Part shown: piece after piece, positions 5,829-13,214 of the stretch
Position numbering within the stretch: the stretch's first letter is position 1
Layout: every line of letters begins with the position of its first letter
From: DASXVX01 sp036504075
Lineage (GTDB): Bacteria; Bacillota; Sulfobacillia; Symbiobacteriales; Symbiobacteriaceae
Length of the DNA stretch: 27,395 nucleotides
Assembly (NCBI GenBank): GCA_036504075.1
Contig: DASXVX010000026.1
Span: 1 to 27,395 of the forward strand
Direction of reading: 5' to 3'
Position numbers and translations under genes: made by a program
Notes under the pieces: model-generated
The model's input: the letters and a program-made list of their open reading frames with translations, nothing else
The model's database searches: none
What the model was told of the DNA's origin: nothing

Positions 5829-6407
5829 ATGGGCTTACGAAACACGACTGCAATTGTTGCGGCTCCTGCCACGTGGCGGTACGATCCATTTCAAGCCAGG
5901 GAAGTCATTCGGCTACTCGAACAGAGCAAGGCAGTAGCCAGCACTGTCTCCAGGCAAGTAATTGATGACCACATTCAAATCGAATGGGCACCCGGACCAG
6001 GGATCGAAGCGGAACTCGGCATCACCGCCAATCCTGGCAGCAACGTGCGATTCTACGCGGGAGCGGAGTTCAAGTACGACGCAGGGTGCAGCGAAGGAGT
6101 TCAGTTTCGTTGCCCGGCTGGGCACCCTTCCCCTGAGAATCCATATGCCATCTTCGCCAGATGGAGGGACATTGGGTTTGATGAAACACTGGCATTGGAC
6201 TGTGCCGAATGCGGACAGGCGTACCCGATCCCCGAATGGGATCAGACAGACCCTGACTTCATGCCCAAGTGCAACCCCGTGTTCGTGGTCAGTCGGCTCG
6301 TGATTGAAACGAGCGGAAGCCTCATCCACCCGGACAGCGAATTGCTAAGGGCGTTGGCCGAGGCGTTGGGGGTCCGTAACCTTCAGGCCGGATACTTGGC
6401 CCTGTAA
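5829..6407 (+). CDS. Hypothetical protein with two Cys pairs (192 aa)
   Basis: ATG 5829 is chosen because an AAAGGGGGGG run lies just before it; the frame is open further upstream over the previous gene's tail. The central region has FRCPAGH (about residues 93–99) and CAECG (about 125–129), followed by a further Cys near residue 147. This spacing could bind zinc. The rest has helices at the N-terminus (QAREVIRLLEQSKAV) and C-terminus (DSELLRALAEALGV). There is no signal peptide, so it is cytoplasmic. No family is recognised. It might be an immunity or regulatory partner of the secreted protein before it, but that is only proximity. Confidence 0.6.
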   Translation: MGLRNTTAIVAAPATWRYDPFQAREVIRLLEQSKAVASTVSRQVIDDHIQIEWAPGPGIEAELGITANPGSNVRFYAGAEFKYDAGCSEGVQFRCPAGHPSPENPYAIFARWRDIGFDETLALDCAECGQAYPIPEWDQTDPDFMPKCNPVFVVSRLVIETSGSLIHPDSELLRALAEALGVRNLQAGYLAL

Positions 6408-6422
6408 GGCGACATGAAAGAG

Positions 6423-6448
6423 GGGCGGCGGAACACACTCCGTCGCCC
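6423..6448 (+). terminator. Terminator of the Cys-pair protein gene
   Basis: A 10-bp stem with one G·T pair (GGGCGGCGGA/TCCGTCGCCC) has a 6-base loop, followed by TTCGGGT. Confidence 0.6.
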
Positions 6449-6456
6449 TTCGGGTC

Positions 6457-6499
6457 CGGTCCTACCACCAGAGGACCGCATCAGTACGTTCGGGTACTG
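6457..6499. repeat. Two adjacent hairpins between convergent genes
   Basis: CGGTCCT/AGGACCG (6457–6463 with 6472–6478) and CAGTAC/GTACTG (6482–6487 with 6494–6499) lie between the ends of the rightward Cys-pair gene and the leftward small gene. They could terminate leftward transcription, although no T-run is present. Confidence 0.4.
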
Positions 6500-6504
6500 C
6501 TGTC

Positions 6505-6756
6505 CTATCCCCCGCTCATGACTGGACCATCGTAATCCTTTCGCATCCCCAAGTTATGGGATTGCTTCCCGAGGATATCCCTATCATCAGCCGAGTTTCC
6601 GGCGACTTCAGGCGACCACTCACCCATCGTGTCCTTTCGCTCCCCTAACTTGGGGCGCCCCTCGCTCATCTTCCGACGTCTCCAGCGATCTCGGGGCTGC
6701 TTCCGGGAATCCCCCTTCTGTGCCGCCGCCACTTCCTGGGTGGCCTGCCGCTGCAT
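6505..6756 (-). CDS. Small hydrophilic hypothetical protein (83 aa)
   Basis: The frame starts at ATG 6756 with GAGGGG just upstream and fills an otherwise gene-free gap. The product is strongly charged, without hydrophobic helices. It contains a loose internal repeat: KLGERKDTMG at about residue 36 and NLGMRKDYDG at about residue 66. The DNA shows the same repetition as inverted-looking words (CCCAAGTTA and TAACTTGGG). Codon third positions lean to G/C, as in real genes here. It resembles small spore-associated or disordered proteins in composition only; no family is recognised. A non-coding origin cannot be excluded. Confidence 0.4.
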   Translation of the reverse strand: MQRQATQEVAAAQKGDSRKQPRDRWRRRKMSEGRPKLGERKDTMGEWSPEVAGNSADDRDILGKQSHNLGMRKDYDGPVMSGG

Positions 6757-6817
6757 CCCCTCACTCTGGGACCGCCACCGGTGAGCCTTGGAGTCTTTTC
6801 AAGAAGTAGCGTAAAGG

Positions 6818-6840
6818 CGCTCCAGGGCATGCCTGGGGCG
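6818..6840 (+). repeat. Hairpin in the amidase-gene upstream region
   Basis: A 9-bp stem (CGCTCCAGG with CCTGGGGCG, one T·G pair) encloses a 5-base loop. The 238-base stretch 6757–6994 holds no other clear element. An extended -10-like TGCTATCCT at about 6953–6961 may drive the amidase gene. Confidence 0.35.
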
Positions 6841-6994
6841 TTGTTTGTCATGGGGAGGGTCTCAGTGGGATACCCGGTGTTGCCTGTTGAACGCTCTCGA
6901 AAAATTTCCGCTTTAGGGCGATATGAAGCTATACCTGCTACGCGTTTCCGTGTGCTATCCTCTTGGTAGTTTATGGGAAGGATGCTGTGAGAAG

Positions 6995-8203
6995 ATGAAG
7001 AGGGGTCGCATTGTTCTGCTAGCCGTGCTTCTGGCAGGGGCGATAACGGCCGCTGCAAGCGGAGCCGTAGCCGCCGGAACTGAACCCGTGAGCACGGCCA
7101 CCGTCCAATCCTCACTGAATGCCTATCTTGAAGCTAGATGCAGCGTCATCCAGGGTGGAAATCCGTCCAAACTGGCCACCTTCTATGACCTGGCTGTTGC
7201 CGATGCCCGAAACCGTGTCAAGTACGACCAAGAGTATCTGGTGCGGTACTACCAGGAACCGTACAAGGCCAACGGATACACCATCACAGACTGTCACTTT
7301 GACCTAAAAGACCTCCACATCGACATCGATAGAAGAAGTGCCCAGGTCACTGTTGCCCCGGTAGTCCGTTACGACTATCGCCGTCCTGGTTGGACCACGG
7401 GTCAAACCGTGGAAGAAGGCGAGGGAGTTCACACGCTCGTCTTGAGACTCACTGACCCGGGTACTCTCAAGATCACCCAGCACAACTACGACGACTTCTT
7501 TCATGGCAATCTGCCCGACGGCCCGTTTCAGCGTGGGCAAGTGGTCATCGAACCCAATCAGAAGGTGACGAACCAGGCATTCCTTCCGCCTGCCGACCAC
7601 AAGCTGTCGCTGTCCGAGAAGATGCAAGTGGAAGAGGCTAAGACGATCGCCGGTGCAGGAACCACAGCCAACACAGTCAATGTGGCGTTGACGTCAATGC
7701 GGTATGACTTTGTGTCCGCTGCAAGCTATGCTTGGGCTTGGGCGTGTGAGGGATGCCGGAATGACAGCTATCCCGGCTATCCGTCTGACTGCACCAACTT
7801 TGCCTCTCAAGCCGTACACGACTCCCAAGGCGGCAAAGCGCCGAACTACTACGTTCGCTGGGGAGACGCTTGGTACATCAACGGTCGGAAGCCGAGTTAC
7901 TACACGTCAGATGCGTGGCGACTGGTGATCAACTTCCGCCGTCTCCTTCTCTTCGGAGGCGGTGGGCCGCATGGGACGGCCGTCGGTAACCCGGACAACC
8001 TCGTGCGTGGTGATATCATTATTTTCCAGTTAGAGGGTGCAAGCGCGCCGTGGAATCACACCACGCTGGTTTGCAGCTACAGCCAGGATGGCACGCCGCA
8101 GCTTTGCTACCACTCCAGGGACGTTCGGGACCGTCCTTGGAATACGATGCCGTACAAGGGCGTGACTGCCATTAGCATGGACTCGGCTTTCATCTACCCG
8201 TAA
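6995..8203 (+). CDS. Secreted cysteine amidase (Amidase_6 domain)
   Basis: ATG 6995 gives 402 aa with a clear signal peptide (MKRGR, hydrophobic core 6–22, AVAAG cleavage near 27). Residues about 30–205 form an N-terminal domain often seen in this family. Residues about 236–402 match the putative amidase domain PF12671: YDFVSAASYAWAWA, then SDCTNFASQ with catalytic Cys266, then GDIIIF (340–345), NHTTLVC with His355, and LCYHSRD. These enzymes are papain/NlpC-like cysteine hydrolases thought to act on peptide or amide bonds in the envelope. The start lacks a strong ribosome site: a GGGAAGG run is 12 bases away. A strong terminator follows. It is the best-defined enzyme of the accessory region. 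Confidence 0.8.
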   Translation: MKRGRIVLLAVLLAGAITAAASGAVAAGTEPVSTATVQSSLNAYLEARCSVIQGGNPSKLATFYDLAVADARNRVKYDQEYLVRYYQEPYKANGYTITDCHFDLKDLHIDIDRRSAQVTVAPVVRYDYRRPGWTTGQTVEEGEGVHTLVLRLTDPGTLKITQHNYDDFFHGNLPDGPFQRGQVVIEPNQKVTNQAFLPPADHKLSLSEKMQVEEAKTIAGAGTTANTVNVALTSMRYDFVSAASYAWAWACEGCRNDSYPGYPSDCTNFASQAVHDSQGGKAPNYYVRWGDAWYINGRKPSYYTSDAWRLVINFRRLLLFGGGGPHGTAVGNPDNLVRGDIIIFQLEGASAPWNHTTLVCSYSQDGTPQLCYHSRDVRDRPWNTMPYKGVTAISMDSAFIYP

Positions 8204-8235
8204 AAAGACGGGAAAGAAGAAAGAGCACAGGCGAA

Positions 8236-8274
8236 GGCATCGAATACCAACGTGATCGGTATTCGATGCCTTTT
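8236..8274 (+). terminator. Terminator of the amidase gene
   Basis: A perfect 13-bp stem (GGCATCGAATACC and its complement) has a 9-base loop and is followed by TTTT. It lies between the amidase gene and the next gene's ATG at 8296. Confidence 0.85.
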
Positions 8275-8295
8275 GGCGAAAGTGAGGGGGACGCG

Positions 8296-8679
8296 ATGGG
8301 GTTGAGTCGGGTGCTGGTAGCTGTAGGAGTGGGAATCGTTGCTCTCATCGTGGCCGTTGTCATCTGGCACGGAAGGAATTACTCATTCCCCGCTTCGCGA
8401 GTATGGCCCACTGGCGACACCGTCACGGTGGAGGTGCCCTCCAAAGCCTCTGATGGAACCAGTTGGAGCGTCAGTGTTGTGCCTGGCTCCTCACCAGAGA
8501 CTGACGAATACCATCTGCACATCCGGCACTGGTGGGCTTCGACCTCCTTGCTTCCTGGGCAGCAAGTCCGGATAGAAAGGCGAATGTACACGTACGTCAG
8601 GCCAGTGGTCACACGGGTCCAGCGTGATGCCCTTAACCGTGAAGTCACCATCAAGGTTGAACTTCGCAAAGCCGACTAG
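8296..8679 (+). CDS. Membrane-anchored hypothetical protein (127 aa)
   Basis: ATG 8296 follows GAGGGGG. One N-terminal transmembrane helix (about residues 4–25, VLVAVGVGIVALIVAVVIW) is followed by an extracytoplasmic beta-rich domain with alternating hydrophobic strands (DTVTVEV, WSVSVVP, YHLHI, QVRIERR, REVTIKVEL). No family is recognised. The strong terminator before it would separate it from the amidase gene unless readthrough occurs. It ends at a bidirectional terminator shared with the leftward TorD-like fragment. Confidence 0.6.
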   Translation: MGLSRVLVAVGVGIVALIVAVVIWHGRNYSFPASRVWPTGDTVTVEVPSKASDGTSWSVSVVPGSSPETDEYHLHIRHWWASTSLLPGQQVRIERRMYTYVRPVVTRVQRDALNREVTIKVELRKAD

Positions 8680-8735
8680 ATTTCGTTACCGGTTGTACCG
8701 CCCGGGTACGAACCTATCTGCGAACCAAAGCGAAT

Positions 8736-8761
8736 GCCCTCACGACTGTCGTCGTGAGGGC
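8736..8761. terminator. Bidirectional terminator
   Basis: A perfect 11-bp stem (GCCCTCACGAC/GTCGTGAGGGC) with a TGTC loop is followed by GATTGTTT. It lies between the convergent membrane protein and the TorD-like fragment. Confidence 0.8.
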
Positions 8762-8767
8762 GATTGT

Positions 8768-8986
8768 TTACGCCGTGAGTTGCTGTACCTCGCTGCCCAG
8801 GAACACCAGCCCGAGCTTCGCCATCTGACGGTAGAACTCGTGGTTGGCCAGCTTTTCGGCCGAGCGGAAGAAGTCGACGCCCCAGGCGCCGAGGTGCTCT
8901 TTGAGGTACCGCTTATGCAGCACCCGGCATTTCTCCGCCCGCTCCCCGTCCTGCTCCACCAGGGCCTCGGCTGTCAGGTGCTCCAT
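8768..8986 (-). pseudogene. TorD/DmsD-family chaperone, C-terminal fragment
   Basis: Seventy-two residues resemble only the last third of TorD-type redox-enzyme chaperones: RVLHKRYLKEHLGAW, then FF.SAEKLANHEFYRQMAKL, and GLVFL. The family pattern is FL.EHL..W...F...L...A...FY..LA.L...FL. Full TorD proteins are about 180–230 aa and bind twin-arginine leaders of molybdoenzymes. The N-terminal two thirds are missing and no molybdoenzyme gene is near. ATG 8986 has a GGAGG only 2 bases away, too close for efficient initiation. I read it as a remnant, though a short expressed protein is possible. Confidence 0.5.
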
Positions 8987-8997
8987 GACCTCCAGCT

Positions 8998-9102
8998 CTA
9001 TGGCGAATGATCCTCCAACAGCAGCGTGAGCCCAAACTGCAGGAGGAGTCCGATCGAAACGAGAACCCCCATGGAGCGCAGGGCCAACAACTGCTTGACC
9101 AC
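8998..9102 (-). CDS. Short single-helix membrane peptide (34 aa)
   Basis: GTG 9102 is preceded by GAGAAGG. The 34-residue product starts VVKQLLALRSMG and then has one strong hydrophobic helix (VLVSIGLLLQFGLTLLL), ending EDHSP. The first part is reminiscent of AtpZ/AtpI-like subunits but the protein is far too short. Its stop is 11 bases before the TorD-like ATG. It may be a real small peptide or decayed sequence. Confidence 0.3.
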   Translation of the reverse strand: MVKQLLALRSMGVLVSIGLLLQFGLTLLLEDHSP

Positions 9103-9336
9103 GCCCCTTCTCTCAGACGGTTTCCTTGCTTTACAATAAGGGTAGAATGAAGGAACATTGGATAGGCAAAAGTATCTTCTTTCACTTGCCTGCGCAGCAT
9201 CAGCATCACGCATACTTTGCCGGACGGACCGTAGTGATGAATGAAGAACCGGACTTGTGCAGGATTTTCTTAGCCACTGGAGAACCTGAAAGGCATGAAC
9301 TGCCAAAACTTCCTGATGGGGTCAGGAGGGCGTGCG
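9103..9336. promoter_or_regulatory. Upstream region of disA with -10-like TACAAT
   Basis: The 234 bases between the leftward short peptide and disA contain TACAAT at 9132–9137, but no matching -35 at 16–18 bases. Transcription from it would give a leader of about 190 bases. A rightward frame from 9147 into disA is open but shows no recognisable protein. Confidence 0.35.
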
Positions 9337-10407
9337 ATGGGCGAGGAGCGGGACGATTTCTGGAAAGTGCTGCGAACGGTTGCCCCGGGCACTCCGCTGC
9401 GTGAGGGGCTGGAGTCAATCCTGCGCGCCCGGACCGGCGGACTCATCGTGGTAAGCGACAAACCTGAAGCGATGTCCCTGGTGGATGGCGGCTTCCGAAT
9501 TGACTCGGAGTTGCAGCCGGCCAGCCTGTATGAACTCGCCAAGATGGACGGCGCCCTGGTGGTCACGCCCGACTGCAAGCGGATTCTGTATGCCAACGCG
9601 ACGCTCATTCCCAACCCGGGCATTCCGTCGTACGAAACCGGCATCCGCCATCGCACCGCTGAACGGGTGGCGCGCCAGACCGGCGAGCTGGTCATTGCCA
9701 TTTCGCAGCGGCGCAACATCATCTCCCTGTACAAGGGGAATATGCGCTACGTGCTTCGCGACATCTCGGTGATCCTGACCAAGGCCAATCAGGCCTTGCA
9801 GACGCTGGAGAAGTACAAGTCGGTGCTGGACCAGGCCCTGGTCAACGTCTCTGCGTTGGAACTGGAGGACCTGGTCACGGTGATGGACGTGGTACTGGTG
9901 GTCCAGCGCACGGAAATGGTTCAGCGCATCGTCACGGAAATCGAACGCTATATCTATGAGCTCGGCACCGAAGGCCGGCTGGTCTCCATGCAGTTGGAAG
10001 AGTTGGTCGCCAACGTGGCCGAGGAAGGGCACCTGATCACGCGGGACTACATCGCCCCGGGTGAGGGCCGCACGCCCGAAAATGCCCGGGAACAGCTGGC
10101 CACCTGGCCCAGCGAGGACCTGCTGGACCTGGTCTCCTTGACTCGCCTGCTGGGCCTCGGTTCAGCGCCCAGCGTGCTGGAGAACCCTGTGAGCCCGCGT
10201 GGCTATCGCATTCTCCGCAAAATCCATCGGCTCCCCATGCCGGTCATCGAGAACCTGGTCAACCACTTCGGCGGCCTTCAGAAAATCTTGCGGGCCTCCA
10301 TCGAAGAGTTGGACGAGGTCGAGGGCATCGGCGAAGTGCGCGCCCGGGCCATCAAAGAAGGGCTGCGGCGCCTTCGGGAGCAGGCCATGTTAGAACGGCA
10401 CATGTAG
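9337..10407 (+). CDS. disA: DNA integrity scanning diadenylate cyclase DisA
   Basis: ATG 9337 has GGAGG with 7-base spacing; 356 aa is close to Bacillus DisA (360). The N-terminal DAC domain shows the DGA motif (residues 71–73) and GIRHRTAER (102–110, with RHR 104–106). These bind and cyclise two ATP molecules to c-di-AMP. A helical linker follows. The C-terminus (about 290–356) holds the helix-hairpin-helix DNA-binding domain (FGGLQKILRASIEELDEVEGIG). The protein scans DNA for branched structures and pauses c-di-AMP synthesis there, in sporulation checkpoint and repair. radA, its usual upstream partner, is not adjacent; accessory genes precede it instead. The lipoprotein gene starts 16 bases after its stop and is probably co-transcribed. 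Confidence 0.97.
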   Translation: MGEERDDFWKVLRTVAPGTPLREGLESILRARTGGLIVVSDKPEAMSLVDGGFRIDSELQPASLYELAKMDGALVVTPDCKRILYANATLIPNPGIPSYETGIRHRTAERVARQTGELVIAISQRRNIISLYKGNMRYVLRDISVILTKANQALQTLEKYKSVLDQALVNVSALELEDLVTVMDVVLVVQRTEMVQRIVTEIERYIYELGTEGRLVSMQLEELVANVAEEGHLITRDYIAPGEGRTPENAREQLATWPSEDLLDLVSLTRLLGLGSAPSVLENPVSPRGYRILRKIHRLPMPVIENLVNHFGGLQKILRASIEELDEVEGIGEVRARAIKEGLRRLREQAMLERHM

Positions 10408-10423
10408 AGGAAGAAGGGCACTT

Positions 10424-12085
10424 ATGTTACGGATTCGCACCGCGGGCGCGGTGCTGCTCGTGGCGGTTTTCCTGGCCGCCTGCGCCCGGCCGGTCGACAG
10501 ACCGGTCACTCCCGCCGCCGAGGACAAGCCCCTGCCGTCCAGCGCCACGCCTGCGGAAAAGGACGACCGCACGCCGCCGGTATCCACCTCCCGCCAGGTT
10601 CAGGCGAAGTTTTACCTGTTGGACGCCAGCTCCGGCTTCAAGGACCCGGGCCGGGTCCGGGAACTGACCTCCGGCAAGTCCGTCATCGGCCCGGCCACCG
10701 CTTACCTGGAAGTGGTTCCGGCCAACCCGGGCGACAAACTGACCCTTCGCCTGGATGGCGCACCGCTGGTCGGAGAAATCCAGTGGTCTGCCACCAGCAA
10801 GTCATATATCCTGCGGGCCGGCCCGGGCAAGCCGGACGACAAGGTGACCATCACCGTTGAACGGGCCGGGGTTGCGCCGGCAGTCCTGTCGGTCATGCGG
10901 GTCGCCCCCGCCACGGTCACCGTGGACCAGGCCAACGGCGAGTCCTGGAAGCCGGTCACCGTTCTGGACTCCAGCACCCAGCCCGGCCCCGGCCAGGTCC
11001 GGTTGCTGTTCTCCAAGCCTGTCCACCGGCAGGAGGTGGAACAGTCGCTCGTGGAGGCCCAGCCGATGCCCATTCGGGGACTCATGACGTGGGAAAACGA
11101 CAAGACGCTCATTTGGCAAATCGGCCAGTTGCCGCCCCGGCTGGACTTCTTCCTGGACGGCGCCCACGACCAGGACGGCCTGCCCTTGCCTGGCGGCATT
11201 CCGTCTCTGCGGGTCGGAAGTCCGCCCAACCTGGTGCTGGTGAATGTCGCCGAGGCCGTCGATCAGCCCGTGGCGCCGCTGCCGCCCGACGTGATTAGCG
11301 CCCGCCTCTCCCCGGACGGCAAATATGTAAACCTCACCGCCTGGACGCCCGGCGCCAGCCGCTGGGACTGGCGGACGGCCGACCTGTATGTGGACCTGGC
11401 GGCCAAGAGCCTCAAGTCCGGCCGGGTGGACGACATTCAGCCCCGGATTCCCGGCGACTGGTCCAGTTGGGCCGTGAACCCGCCGGGCACGACCGTGGCG
11501 GGGTTGCGCTCGGCAAAGAGCGGGACGTCCGGCAAAGTCGACCTGGTCGTCACCGACCTGCGGGGTGGCAGGAGCCAGGTCTACCCGGACTTTCTGGACC
11601 AGGAGGCCGCGCCCGGAAACGGCGACAACACCCGGTACCTGGCCTGGTCCGCTGACGGCCGTCAGGTGGCGGCCATCAGCTATAAGGGCGGTAAGGCCGG
11701 GGCCGACGTTGTCGCCCTGGACCTGCCCACCGGCCGGCGCACCACACTTGTCCAGAACCTGCCTGTGGCCTCCGGGGCCGCCTCGCTCTCCTGGTCCCCC
11801 GACGGGCGGTATCTACAGGTGGGCAACCTGCTGCTGGAGTTACGGAGCGGCGCCGTGCGGACGCTGGAAGGGGATGCCGGCGCCAGGGGCATCTGGGAGC
11901 CCGGCGGTACCCGCCTGCTGTACAACGAGCGGGACTGGGGACCCGTTTACCTGATCGACCCGGCAGCCGGTGGCGGGACCAAACCGCTGGGCATCGGGAT
12001 GATCGTCTCCTGGGCAGGCCCCGACAAGGCTTACGTGATTCGCTGGGGCGCCAGTAACGCCCGCTACGTGCCGCCTGGCTTTTAA
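10424..12085 (+). CDS. Lipoprotein with C-terminal beta-propeller-like repeats
   Basis: ATG 10424 follows GAAGAAGGG. The N-terminus is a lipoprotein signal ending in LAAC, with lipidated Cys20. A Pro-rich linker leads to beta-sandwich-like regions (about 60–280). Residues about 290–540 contain WD40/TolB-like blades: ISARLSPDGKYV, RYLAWSADGRQVAAIS and SLSWSPDGRYL, each with the hydrophobic-S-x-DG-x pattern. It is anchored outside the membrane and probably mediates binding. It follows disA closely and ends at a strong terminator, so disA and this gene form a two-gene unit. A link to c-di-AMP or envelope sensing is only suggested by position. Confidence 0.75.
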   Translation: MLRIRTAGAVLLVAVFLAACARPVDRPVTPAAEDKPLPSSATPAEKDDRTPPVSTSRQVQAKFYLLDASSGFKDPGRVRELTSGKSVIGPATAYLEVVPANPGDKLTLRLDGAPLVGEIQWSATSKSYILRAGPGKPDDKVTITVERAGVAPAVLSVMRVAPATVTVDQANGESWKPVTVLDSSTQPGPGQVRLLFSKPVHRQEVEQSLVEAQPMPIRGLMTWENDKTLIWQIGQLPPRLDFFLDGAHDQDGLPLPGGIPSLRVGSPPNLVLVNVAEAVDQPVAPLPPDVISARLSPDGKYVNLTAWTPGASRWDWRTADLYVDLAAKSLKSGRVDDIQPRIPGDWSSWAVNPPGTTVAGLRSAKSGTSGKVDLVVTDLRGGRSQVYPDFLDQEAAPGNGDNTRYLAWSADGRQVAAISYKGGKAGADVVALDLPTGRRTTLVQNLPVASGAASLSWSPDGRYLQVGNLLLELRSGAVRTLEGDAGARGIWEPGGTRLLYNERDWGPVYLIDPAAGGGTKPLGIGMIVSWAGPDKAYVIRWGASNARYVPPGF

Positions 12086-12098
12086 GACATGAAAAAAG

Positions 12099-12120
12099 CC
12101 CGAGCCCCCGTGGGCTCGGG
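12099..12120. terminator. Bidirectional terminator between lipoprotein and reverse-strand gene
   Basis: A perfect 9-bp stem (CCCGAGCCC/GGGCTCGGG) has a 4-base loop. AAAAAA precedes it on the left, giving a U-run for leftward transcripts, and TATTTCT follows on the right. Confidence 0.85.
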
Positions 12121-12138
12121 TATTTCTATGCGCTGCCG

Positions 12139-12549
12139 CTAGTCGGCGAAGTTGAAGACACCTAGTGCCGCCAACTTCTTATGCTCCTTGAGCATGGTGT
12201 CGTAGAGGTTCAAGTCGAACATGTTTGCAACTGCCGCCAGGTAAAAGAGCGAGTTACCCAGTTCCGCCTCCACGATTTCCCGGCAGTGCTCACAGAGCTG
12301 ACCGCTCAGGTGATTGTGCATGTGGTCTTTCATCTCTTGCAGAGAGATGTCCGCAGGGATCTGCTGTTTCTCCGCTTGGATTTTGATGCACCCACAGGAC
12401 GTAACGGATTTCGTAATCGCCCGGTTTACACGGGCGTTTGACTCCTGCAGCTTGGCCATGATGTCCAGAATGCTGCGATGGCGAATCAAGTACTCGCCAA
12501 CTGCGTCCTGGAACTGGTCGCACAGCAAATCCTTCATCGACCTACTCAC
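12139..12549 (-). CDS. Conserved clostridial protein (136 aa), DUF1573-type annotation, MazG-like tail
   Basis: GTG 12549 gives 136 aa; ATG 12537 is the likely conserved start (MKDLLCDQFQDAV) and has GAGGGG 11 bases away. The sequence has a helical N-terminus (EYLIRHRSILDIMAKLQESNARVNRA), then SCGC (about residues 51–54) and CEHC (about 86–89), which could bind metal together. The last part (GNSLFYLAAVANMFDLNLYD) recalls the helix of MazG-type pyrophosphohydrolases. I recall near-identical proteins in many Clostridia annotated as DUF1573 domain-containing, with unknown role. Catalytic EExxE residues of MazG are not evident. It has its own promoter and a terminator shared with the lipoprotein gene. 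Confidence 0.7.
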   Translation of the reverse strand: MSRSMKDLLCDQFQDAVGEYLIRHRSILDIMAKLQESNARVNRAITKSVTSCGCIKIQAEKQQIPADISLQEMKDHMHNHLSGQLCEHCREIVEAELGNSLFYLAAVANMFDLNLYDTMLKEHKKLAALGVFNFAD

Positions 12550-12666
12550 CCCTCAGTTACCGCTCCTTACCTCGCGTGCTGCTGGTTAAGAACAGGCGAG
12601 CCGGTTGGCCTCCTGCTGCAGTCCCTGCCTCGTAGACTTCTCGGTTGTGCAGGCCCGACGATACCC

Positions 12667-12695
12667 ATTTTACCAGACACAGGGGGACAGGACAA
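12667..12695 (-). promoter_or_regulatory. Sigma-A-like promoter of the reverse-strand conserved gene
   Basis: On the reverse strand TTGTCC (12695–12690), a 17-base spacer and TAAAAT (12672–12667) form a fair promoter about 115 bases before the gene. GGTGGT (12698–12703) and ACCACC (12718–12723) make an inverted repeat just upstream of the -35. CCGGGT/ACCCGG (12798–12803 with 12810–12815) is a further hairpin in the same gap. No gene is seen in 12550–12846. Confidence 0.5.
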
Positions 12696-12846
12696 ATGGT
12701 GGTCTGAGGTAAATTGTACCACCACCGGGCCACGCATACCAGTGCCCACTGGCTTCGGCGAATCCACTTTTGACTGGCGCTCCAAGCGGCGGCAGAACCG
12801 GGTTCTGTTACCCGGTGGTGGGATGCGCCTGCCCGACCAGCGGTGA

Positions 12847-12885
12847 AAACCATAAAACCCGCGCTTGGCGCGGGTTTTATGGTTT
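12847..12885 (-). terminator. Terminator of tRNA-Ala
   Basis: A 17-bp perfect stem (12847–12863 with 12869–12885) with loop CTTGG begins right at the tRNA 3' end. On the reverse strand its second arm ends in TTTTATGGTTT followed by more T. Confidence 0.8.
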
Positions 12886-12960
12886 GGTGGAGCTAAGGGG
12901 ATTCGAACCCCTGACCTCTTGAGTGCGATTCAAGCGCTCTCCCAACTGAGCTATAGCCCC
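12885..12960 (-). tRNA. tRNA-Ala, anticodon CGC
   Basis: The reverse strand gives a 76-base cloverleaf: acceptor GGGGCTA/TAGCTCC with encoded CCA, D-arm TAGCTCAGTTGGGAGAGC, anticodon stem CTTGA/TCAAG with loop ATCGCAC, and T-arm around GGTTCGAATCC. The anticodon CGC reads the alanine codon GCG, which is frequent in this high-G+C DNA. It has its own promoter and terminator. Confidence 0.95.
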
Positions 12961-12972
12961 GAATGCGCTCTC

Positions 12973-13002
12973 ATTGTACGGATGTTTATGCCCGGACGTC
13001 AA
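12973..13002 (-). promoter_or_regulatory. Promoter of tRNA-Ala
   Basis: On the reverse strand TTGACG (13002–12997), 18 bases, and TACAAT (12978–12973) lie just upstream of the tRNA. A GC-rich stretch between -10 and the tRNA resembles a stringent discriminator. Confidence 0.75.
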
Positions 13003-13063
13003 GCGCCTGGTTTGAGGCCGGGGGTGGATTCCTGGCTTTGGTCCCAACGTCAGCCAGCGTCAG

Positions 13064-13093
13064 TTGACGGAATGAAGTAAAATAATGTATAAT
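13064..13093 (+). promoter_or_regulatory. carD promoter P1
   Basis: TTGACG (13064–13069), an 18-base spacer and TATAAT (13088–13093), with TG right before the -10, form a strong sigma-A promoter about 120 bases before the CarD start. Confidence 0.8.
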
Positions 13094-13103
13094 ACACCCT
13101 TTA

Positions 13104-13132
13104 TTGACAATCGAATACGAGGGTGGTATCCT
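13104..13132 (+). promoter_or_regulatory. carD promoter P2
   Basis: A consensus TTGACA (13104–13109), a 17-base spacer and TATCCT (13127–13132) form a second promoter in tandem, starting about 75 bases before CarD. Confidence 0.65.
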
Positions 13133-13214
13133 TAGAGCGCCGAAACGTCTGGCTGGAAGGCGGCGGTACTTGTACACGCCGGCCTTTCTGCGCTGGAAGT
13201 TGGGGGGAATTACG

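Noticed and set aside
5257..5889. 210-codon reverse-strand open frame
   Set aside because: It is antisense to the exported protein gene and crosses its terminator; no domain.
9147..9404. Rightward open frame entering disA
   Set aside because: Last third is out of frame over disA and no family is recognisable; the purine-rich start is weak.
12865..13080. Rightward open frame over tRNA-Ala
   Set aside because: It runs antisense through a tRNA and its promoter.
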